Below, one piece after another: positions 8,657-13,600 of a DNA stretch of 13,600 nucleotides (the first letter of the stretch is position 1; each line of letters starts with the position of its first letter). The notes beneath the pieces are model-generated. The model saw only the letters and a program-made list of their open reading frames with translations, was not told the origin of the DNA and did not search any database. Location: positions 1 through 13,600 of the forward strand of contig CAYPGE010000251.1 of the NCBI GenBank assembly GCA_964409865.1. The letters run 5' to 3'. Source of the stretch: Anammoximicrobium sp964409865 (GTDB taxonomy: Bacteria; Planctomycetota; Planctomycetia; Pirellulales; Pirellulaceae). The position numbers and the translations under genes are program-made.

Positions 8657-8757
8657 ACGAAGTCTGCGAAGTCCTGCAAATTGTCCAAAGAGAAGAAGGG
8701 CAACTGACGGTCGGCCAAACACCGAAGCGGGAACAAGGACAGCTGCGGCTCTCGCCG

Positions 8758-9222
8758 TCATCGCTCGTCCTTCTTGTCCTCCTGACCGATCACGTACGAG
8801 TCGATGACTTGCGAGCGTTCCTGCGACTGGGGCCAGGAGCCGAAACCCGTGGTCTGGATCGTGAAGTGCGATTTGAACCATGCGACCAGCCGTCGGCGGT
8901 AGTAGTTGCGGGTCCACGGAATCAGCAGCGTGATGCCGAGCAGGTCCGTCAGGACACCGGGCGTCAGCAGGAGGGCGCCGGCAACGAAGATCAACACGGC
9001 GTCCAGCAGCGGTTCCGCCGGCATCCGGCCGGCTGCCAGTTCTTCCTGGATCCGCGACCAGACTCGCCAGCCCTGGGAACGAGCCAACGCCGTTCCGATC
9101 ACGCCGGTGGCGATGACCAACGCCAGGGTTAGTTGCCAACTGGTCACGTCGGCCAAGTACAGCAGCAGCGCCAGTTCGGCGAGGGGAACGACGACTAACA
9201 GGAGCAGGAGTTTCAGGATCAC
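8758..9222 (-). CDS. fxsA: FxsA family membrane protein
   Basis: About 154 residues if it starts at GTG 9222-9220. The order of features fits FxsA: a first membrane helix ('LLLLLVVVPLAELALLL' with the conserved Pro and Glu), a second helix followed by the 'GTALARSQGWRVW' cytoplasmic turn, 'AGRMPAEPLLDAVLIFVAGA', and a third hydrophobic stretch with 'LLTPGVLTDLLGI'. The tail after 'RRRLVAWFKSHF' is polar. FxsA of Escherichia coli is an inner-membrane protein whose overproduction relieves phage F exclusion; its physiological role is unknown. The start is uncertain: the frame is open back to a GTG at 9303, but those extra 27 codons are made only of the 49-bp tandem repeat, and neither start has a good ribosome binding site. 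It follows pyrC on the same strand. Confidence 0.85.
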   Translation of the reverse strand: MILKLLLLLVVVPLAELALLLYLADVTSWQLTLALVIATGVIGTALARSQGWRVWSRIQEELAAGRMPAEPLLDAVLIFVAGALLLTPGVLTDLLGITLLIPWTRNYYRRRLVAWFKSHFTIQTTGFGSWPQSQERSQVIDSYVIGQEDKKDER

Positions 9223-9225
9223 GGC

Positions 9226-9323
9226 GATCTTGCTCGGACAGGGGTTCGCGTCGCGGAGTGCCGCGTCTACGTGGGATCTTGCTTGAACAGGGGTTCGCGT
9301 CACGGAGTGCCGCGTCTACGTGG
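9226..9323. repeat. 49-bp tandem duplication at the pyrC-fxsA junction
   Basis: Copy one is 9226-9274 and copy two 9275-9323, directly abutting, with three mismatches. Each begins gatcttgct and ends gtctacgtgg on the + strand. Copy two contains the stop codon of pyrC (9316-9318), and copy one ends a few bases before the fxsA reading frame. The repeat may therefore supply the pyrC stop and has probably displaced the native fxsA leader. Confidence 0.85.
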
Positions 9324-10644
9324 TCTGCCAGTAGCCGCCGCGGGCATGGTCGTAGACGGCCTCGCCGCCGCAGCGGGATTCGTCGAAGTGGCCGTCGCGG
9401 AAGACTTCGTGGCCCAAAACCCACGTGCGAACCGGCCAGCCTTGCAGCGTCTGGCCGTGCCAAGGGCTCCAGCGGCACTTGGTCTGCTGCTCTTCGTTGC
9501 GAACCTCGGCCGTCTTGTGCAAGTCCACCAGCACCAGATCGGCGTCGTAGCCCACGGCGATACGGCCCTTGCCGACCACGTCCCAAACGCGGGCCGGAGC
9601 GTCGCACATCCACTGGACGACTTGCTCGATCGTGCAATGTCCCTGGTTCACCTGATTCAGCATCAGGGCCAGCGAGTTCTCGACCGCCGGTACGCCCGAG
9701 GGCGACCGCGGGTAGGGCCGTTGCTTCTCATCCAGCGTGTGCGGCGCGTGGTCCGTGGCGACGACCTGCAGCCGGCCGGCCAATAGCGCTTGCCACAGTT
9801 GAGCGCAGTCCTGCTTCGTCTTCAGCGAGGGGTTCATCTGCACGAGCGTGCCCAGCCGCGGGTAATCGTCCACGCTGAAGAACAAATGGTGCGGGCAGAC
9901 TTCGGCCGTGATCCGTCCGCGGTGATCGGCCACCAGTTGCGTTTCGGCGGCGGTCGAAACGTGCGCGACGTGCAACCGGCGCCGATGCCGGCAGGCCAGG
10001 TCGAGCGCGCGACGGGTGGAGACCACCGCCGCCCGGTGATTGCGGATCGACGAATGCTGGACCGCGTCCTGCGGGCCGGCGTAACGCTGCAGGTTTTCGC
10101 GGATGAGGGCCTCGTCTTCGCAATGGGCGCAAATCGGCAGCGTGGTTTCGCCGAAGATCCGCTCCAAGGCCTCCTGGCCGTCCACCAGCAGGTCGCCCGT
10201 GCTGGAGCCAATGAAGAGCTTGATGCCCGGCGTGCGCTGGGCCCGCTGGAGGTCCTCCAGATTGTCGGGCGTCGCGCCGATGAAGAAGCCGTAGTTGACC
10301 AGGCTTCGCTGTGCCGCCAACGCGCATTTCTCGTCCAGCCGCGCCTGCGTGGTCGTGTTGGGGGTCGTGTTGGGCATGTCCAGGAACGTGGTTACGCCGC
10401 CCTTGGCACAGGCCCGGCTGGCGTGCCGCAAATCCTCCTTGTGCGTCAGTCCGGGTTCGCGGCAGTGGACATGGTCGTCGATCACGCCGGGGATCAGGAG
10501 CAGGCCTGTCGCGTCGACCACCGTCTCGGCCTGCGTGTGGACCGCCGGGTCGATCACGGCGATCTTACCGCCGTCGATCAGGACGGAGGTCCGCAGCGTG
10601 CCTGCGGGCAAGACGACGGTTGCGTTTCGGATGAGCGTTTTCAT
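9316..10644 (-). CDS. pyrC: Dihydroorotase
   Basis: A 442-residue amidohydrolase that interconverts N-carbamoyl-aspartate and dihydroorotate in pyrimidine synthesis, in the cytoplasm. The metal site is complete: H58 and H60 in 'DDHVHCREPG', K142 in 'GIKLFIGSSTG' (the lysine carbamylated in this family), H174 in 'PICAHCED', H228 in 'LHVAHVST' and D298 in 'VVATDHAPHT'. The 'KEDLRHASRACAKGGVTTF' and 'DMPNTTP' segments are typical of true dihydroorotases, and 'SPSGVPAVENSL' of the substrate loop. Length is normal for the long form. ATG 10644-10642 is the natural N-terminus ('MKTLIRNATVV'), with only a weak AGG upstream. Other pyrimidine genes are not adjacent. The AAA+ gene lies upstream on the same strand, 99 bp away, across a strong inverted repeat. 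Related allantoinases and hydantoinases are the alternative, less likely given the motifs. Confidence 0.93.
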   Translation of the reverse strand: MKTLIRNATVVLPAGTLRTSVLIDGGKIAVIDPAVHTQAETVVDATGLLLIPGVIDDHVHCREPGLTHKEDLRHASRACAKGGVTTFLDMPNTTPNTTTQARLDEKCALAAQRSLVNYGFFIGATPDNLEDLQRAQRTPGIKLFIGSSTGDLLVDGQEALERIFGETTLPICAHCEDEALIRENLQRYAGPQDAVQHSSIRNHRAAVVSTRRALDLACRHRRRLHVAHVSTAAETQLVADHRGRITAEVCPHHLFFSVDDYPRLGTLVQMNPSLKTKQDCAQLWQALLAGRLQVVATDHAPHTLDEKQRPYPRSPSGVPAVENSLALMLNQVNQGHCTIEQVVQWMCDAPARVWDVVGKGRIAVGYDADLVLVDLHKTAEVRNEEQQTKCRWSPWHGQTLQGWPVRTWVLGHEVFRDGHFDESRCGGEAVYDHARGGYWQTT

Positions 10645-10669
10645 GGCGATGCCTGGGCCAACAACGCGC

Positions 10670-10744
10670 GTAGCATGGCTCTCCGAGCCGTGCAGTCTTG
10701 GACGGATACCGCGCGAAACCGCACGGCTCGGAGAGCCATGCTAC
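10670..10744. repeat. Perfect 24-bp inverted repeat, REP-like or terminator-like
   Basis: Left arm 10670-10693 (beginning gtagcatggctctccgagcc) and right arm 10721-10744 are exact reverse complements over 24 bases, with a 27-base loop. It almost fills the 99-bp gap between the AAA+ gene, whose stop begins at 10746, and pyrC. A stem this strong could stabilise or stop the upstream transcript. There is no T-run, and the sequence type looks like a mobile planctomycete palindrome rather than a dedicated terminator. Confidence 0.85.
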
Positions 10745-12162
10745 TACTGCACTTCGTAGGTTATACATCCATGGTGCTGGGCACGCGAGACCAGGTCCAT
10801 CGAATACAGGCCGGCCAGAACGAACTCGACGCACGAGGCCCGCACCGCAACGTCCTCCGCAGCGTTGACCTCAAAGGCCTTGTCCCACACCGGCGGCACG
10901 CGTTTCAAACGCTCGGCGTATTGCCGGGACGGCAGCAAGTCGCCGACTTCGATCTTGACGCCCTTATTGAAGATTTCGGAGATCTGCGACAGCCCGTGCT
11001 TGTCCACGTATTCCTCGAACACGACGCGAATCGCCTCGGCCGTGACCGCGTCCAGCACTTGCCGCTCCGTCATCTGGTGGCTGCCCATCAGGTCCAGTTC
11101 CAGCTTGCCCAGCGACGACGAGTAGATGCGTCCCAGGTCGCTGATCCGCGGCACGGCGGGCCGCTCGTTCAGCAACACGGCCCGCTGCCGAGCGCTGGAG
11201 ACCATCGTGCGGTAGTTGGCGATGCTGAACCGCGCGCTGATCCCCGACTGCTGGTCCACGTACTTCGACTTGCGCGCCTGGACCGTGATCTCCTCGACGA
11301 TCTGCTTCATGAAATAGGGAACGGCGACCGGATACGGTCCGCCCAGATCCAGGCCCGCTTCCTGTTCCATGATTTCGATGCCGACGTCCCGCGAGCGGGG
11401 ATAGTGCGTGTGGACCACCGAGCCGATGCGGTCCTTGAGCTGTGGGATCACCTTGCCGCTGCGGTTGAACGTGGCGGGGTTGGCCGAGAACAGCAGCATG
11501 ATGTCCAAGTCGAAGCGGATCGGATAGCCGCGGATCTGGACGTCGCGCTCTTCCAGGATGTTGAACAGTCCGACCTGCACCAGCTCGTCCAGTTCCGGCA
11601 GTTCGTTGACCGCAAAAATCCCCCGGTGCATCCGCGGGATCAGGCCGAAGTGCAGCGCCTGCTCGGTCGACATGCTCTCGCCGCCGGCCAGCTTCGCCGG
11701 GTCGATTTCCCCGATCACGTCGGCGAATTTGGTGCCCGGCGCCAGACGTTCCGCGTAGCGCTCGTCGCGGTGCCACCAGCCGATCGGCACGTCCTCCTCG
11801 CGATGCTCGGCGACGAACCGTTTGCCGGCGCTGCTGATCGGGCGGTACGGATCGTCGTGGAAGGGGGCTCGCGGGATGTCGAGGTAGGGGATGCACTCGT
11901 CCAGAAATCGCACCAGGCCGCGCATCAACCGCGTCTTGCCTTGTCCCTTCTCGCCCAGAAACAGCAGGTCATGGCCGGACAACAAGGCCAGATTGATCTC
12001 CGGAATGACCGTGTCCTCATAGCCGACGATGCCCGGAAACAACTCCTCGCCGGACGCCAGCATCCGCAGGAAATTGTCGTACACTTCGCGCTTGACGGAT
12101 TTAGATTGCCAGCCGCTGTCCCGCAACGCCGTCAGATTCGCAGGCCGATTCGTGCTCGTCAT
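10744..12162 (-). CDS. MoxR/magnesium-chelatase-like AAA+ ATPase
   Basis: A 472-residue cytoplasmic ATPase from ATG 12162-12160, chosen because GGGAG lies 7 bases upstream; a second ATG at 12180 would add six residues but lacks such a signal. Walker A is 'GEKGQGKT' (residues 70-77). A 'ADVIGEIDPAKLAGG' segment follows, then a Walker B-like strand 'GIFAVNE' in which Asn replaces the usual Asp (about 182-187). Further on come a sensor-1-like 'FSANPATFNRSG' and 'PQLKDRIG', where the arginine may be the trans-acting finger. These match the MoxR/ChlI-BchI helix-2-insert clade. Members work as rings that remodel proteins, often with a VWA-domain partner. No VWA gene is in the window, and no tetrapyrrole-metal genes are nearby, so a real magnesium chelatase role is not supported. 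Confidence 0.88.
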   Translation of the reverse strand: MTSTNRPANLTALRDSGWQSKSVKREVYDNFLRMLASGEELFPGIVGYEDTVIPEINLALLSGHDLLFLGEKGQGKTRLMRGLVRFLDECIPYLDIPRAPFHDDPYRPISSAGKRFVAEHREEDVPIGWWHRDERYAERLAPGTKFADVIGEIDPAKLAGGESMSTEQALHFGLIPRMHRGIFAVNELPELDELVQVGLFNILEERDVQIRGYPIRFDLDIMLLFSANPATFNRSGKVIPQLKDRIGSVVHTHYPRSRDVGIEIMEQEAGLDLGGPYPVAVPYFMKQIVEEITVQARKSKYVDQQSGISARFSIANYRTMVSSARQRAVLLNERPAVPRISDLGRIYSSSLGKLELDLMGSHQMTERQVLDAVTAEAIRVVFEEYVDKHGLSQISEIFNKGVKIEVGDLLPSRQYAERLKRVPPVWDKAFEVNAAEDVAVRASCVEFVLAGLYSMDLVSRAQHHGCITYEVQ

Positions 12163-12574
12163 GGAATTCTCCCGCTGCATTATAGATCCGCGCCGAATCG
12201 GACAAGATGGGCGGGGAAGGACGGGAGATCAAGGATTGGGTGATGAAGCGGGATTTCGCCATGCGAGCTTGGTCAGTCCTGCGTCGTCGGGGATTTCGGA
12301 GTTCCTTATTTCCTGCCTCGCCTGCTTGTGGTGAAACGGGAAAACCCTACGATGATGGACGTCGGCTTGCCCTCGCGCGGCCTGTGGCCGCAACCAAAGG
12401 GGTCAGACGTACAGAATTCAATTTTGGCCGATGGTGAGCCCAGCCGTGTGGATAGACTCTGCTCGGCCAAAATTGAATTCTTTACGTCTGACCCCAGGAT
12501 GCACGTACGACGCACGCATCCTCCGAATCTAGACTCCCATGCGGAACGTCGGCTGAGAAGGCCGGCGACACACC
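12163..12574. other. Intergenic region between divergent AAA+ and ZIP genes
   Basis: About 410 bases without a convincing gene. They hold a long inverted repeat at 12399-12495. Near the AAA+ gene, TATAAT occurs on the minus strand (12184-12179), but its position makes it a doubtful promoter. The remaining sequence (12200-12398) shows nothing recognisable to me. Confidence 0.5.
12399..12495. repeat. 33-bp near-perfect inverted repeat (MITE/REP-pair-like)
   Basis: Arms 12399-12431 and 12463-12495 are reverse complements at 32 of 33 positions, with a 31-base loop. The ends are ggggtcagacgta and its complement, and each arm contains the AT-rich core gaattcaattttggccga. The sharp, GGGG-ended termini and the AT-rich stem within GC-rich surroundings suggest a small mobile element. 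No target-site duplication is clear. It lies about 80 bp before the ZIP start. Confidence 0.85.
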
Positions 12575-13510
12575 ATGTGGCCTTACTTGCTGATCGCCGG
12601 CTACTGCTCGCTGGTCGCCCTCGCTTCGCTGGCGGGAGGCATACTGCCCTCACTGCTGCGGCTGACGCACACGCGGATGCAGTTGATCATGAGCTTCGTC
12701 GGCGGCTTGATTCTGGCCGTAGCCCTGTTACACATGCTGCCGCACGCGGTCGCCGAGACCGAGTCGGTGGACCGGGCCATGTGGGCCGCTCTGGTGGGTC
12801 TGTTGACCATGTTCTTTCTGATCCGCGCCTTCCACGTGCATCAACACGGTCCGGTGGACGCTCCCGCAGGCAGCAGTTGCGATCACGCCCATCCGCATGA
12901 CACCTGTGTTCAGCATGATTACCCTGTGGACGGCGATCACTGTGCGACGCACCGGCATCGCTACAGCTGGATTGGCCTGTTTGTCGGCCTGACGCTGCAC
13001 ACGCTGATGGACGGCATCGCGATCGCTGCCAGCGTGACCGCCGAGGCGCGACATGCGGCGGGCCTCGCGGGCCTGGGGACCTTCCTCGCCGTGTTGTTGC
13101 ACAAGCCGTTGGACGCGATGTCCATCACCTCGGTCATGGCCGCGGGCGGCTGGTCGAAGAGGTCCCTGCAAATGGTGAACGTGGGATTTGCGATGACCAG
13201 CGTGGCCGGAGCGATCGCCTTCTGCCTGGGCGTCGAGCACTTCGTCCAGCACCAGCACACCCTGGTCGGATTGGCACTCGGGTTCTCCGCGGGCGTATTC
13301 CTGTGCATCGCCCTGGCGGATATCCTGCCGGAGGTCCAGTTCCACGCGCATGACCGCATGAAGCTGTCAGCCGCGCTGGTGCTGGGCGTCCTGTTCGCCT
13401 ATGCGCTGGGATTCTTCGAATCGCCACACCAACACGGGCATGATCATGATCATGACCACGATCAGGCGCCGACGGAGACGCACAGCCACGAGGGGCACGA
13501 GCACGGGTGA
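12575..13510 (+). CDS. ZIP family divalent metal transporter
   Basis: A 311-residue membrane protein with about eight helices. ZIP signatures are 'HTLMDGIAIAAS' in helix 4 (H142, D146) and 'HKPLDAMSI' in helix 5 (H176, D180), which would form the metal site; many relatives have Glu where this one has Asp. The first helices read 'YLLIAGYCSLVALASLAGG' and 'FVGGLILAVALLHMLPHA'. The loop between helices 3 and 4 (about 87-128) is rich in His, Asp and Cys, and the C-terminal tail (285-310) has ten His alternating with Asp, Gly or Glu; both fit zinc capture or sensing. ATG 12575 starts directly before the first helix; the ribosome binding site is weak. Import of Zn or similar metals into the cytoplasm is the family role; the exact metal is unknown. 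It stands alone, with repeats on both sides. Confidence 0.9.
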   Translation: MWPYLLIAGYCSLVALASLAGGILPSLLRLTHTRMQLIMSFVGGLILAVALLHMLPHAVAETESVDRAMWAALVGLLTMFFLIRAFHVHQHGPVDAPAGSSCDHAHPHDTCVQHDYPVDGDHCATHRHRYSWIGLFVGLTLHTLMDGIAIAASVTAEARHAAGLAGLGTFLAVLLHKPLDAMSITSVMAAGGWSKRSLQMVNVGFAMTSVAGAIAFCLGVEHFVQHQHTLVGLALGFSAGVFLCIALADILPEVQFHAHDRMKLSAALVLGVLFAYALGFFESPHQHGHDHDHDHDQAPTETHSHEGHEHG

Positions 13511-13514
13511 GAGG

Positions 13515-13600
13515 GATCGGTGATCGGTGATCGGTGACCGGTGATCGGTGATCGGTGACCGGTGATCGGTGACCGGTGACCGGTGATCGGTGACCGGTGA
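13515..13600. repeat. 7-bp tandem repeat array (gatcggt / gaccggt)
   Basis: Twelve complete 7-base units and two bases of a thirteenth, running off the window. With T for gatcggt and C for gaccggt the order is T T T C T T C T C C T C. The array begins 4 bases after the ZIP stop codon. Only the third base of the unit varies. Confidence 0.95.

Noticed and set aside
8378..9637. 419-codon frame on the - strand across fxsA and the end of pyrC
   Set aside because: Arg/Pro-rich out-of-frame reading of two well-identified genes.
10744..12162. Bona fide magnesium chelatase subunit for chlorophyll synthesis
   Set aside because: Only the AAA+ clade is supported; there are no BchD/BchH-type partners or tetrapyrrole genes in the window.
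12179..12207. Promoter for the AAA+ gene (TTGTCC, 15 bases, TATAAT on the - strand)
   Set aside because: The spacer is short, and transcription would begin inside the ribosome binding site of the chosen start.
9790..12243. Very long open frame (817 codons) on the + strand
   Set aside because: It lies antisense to pyrC and the AAA+ gene, both with complete catalytic motifs; the + translation has no recognisable motif.
13515..13600. CRISPR array
   Set aside because: Units are 7 bases and directly joined, with no spacers.

Overview
The window looks like a piece of a high-GC planctomycete chromosome. That is an inference from the gene families, the GC content (about 62-75% in sampled lines of the large core gene) and the abundance of small palindromic repeats; there is no rRNA or marker gene to prove it. 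It mixes ordinary housekeeping genes with one large accessory locus.

Left edge (1-750): the C-terminal end of a uroporphyrinogen-decarboxylase-family protein (+), convergent with a small antitoxin-like orphan protein (-). Bases 858-1690 are a scrap zone. It holds the C-terminal remnant of a REP-associated (RAYT-type) transposase, a REP-like hairpin, and a duplicated fragment of Rhs core that ends where the big gene ends.

Centre (1656-7748, - strand): a roughly 2000-residue Rhs/YD-repeat polymorphic toxin gene with its own probable promoter and a strong ribosome binding site. Its start codon and its body are in different frames; one missing base in a short C run at 7299-7302 explains this. 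The body carries YD repeats, a complete Rhs-associated core ending in a P-x4-D-P-x-G motif, a Gly/Ala-rich hydrophobic linker, a His-rich possible nuclease tip, and, in the same reading frame, a SUKH (SMI1/KNR4-like) domain. SUKH domains are normally separate immunity proteins. A start codon with a Shine-Dalgarno-like sequence lies just before the SUKH part, so immunity could also be made on its own. This toxin-immunity fusion, with an old core fragment just downstream, is the most interesting item.

Middle right (7749-9323): a gene-poor stretch with a REP-like palindrome, a planctomycete-type hypothetical gene that seems truncated, the membrane protein FxsA, and a 49-bp tandem duplication between fxsA and pyrC.

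Right (9316-13600): co-directional (-) genes for a MoxR/magnesium-chelatase-like AAA+ ATPase and a dihydroorotase, with a perfect 24-bp inverted repeat between them. Divergent from these is a ZIP-family metal transporter with His-rich loop and tail, preceded by a 33-bp inverted repeat and followed immediately by a 7-bp tandem repeat that runs off the window. At least four unrelated palindromic elements lie in or beside gene gaps, so the region has been repeatedly visited by small non-autonomous repeats.
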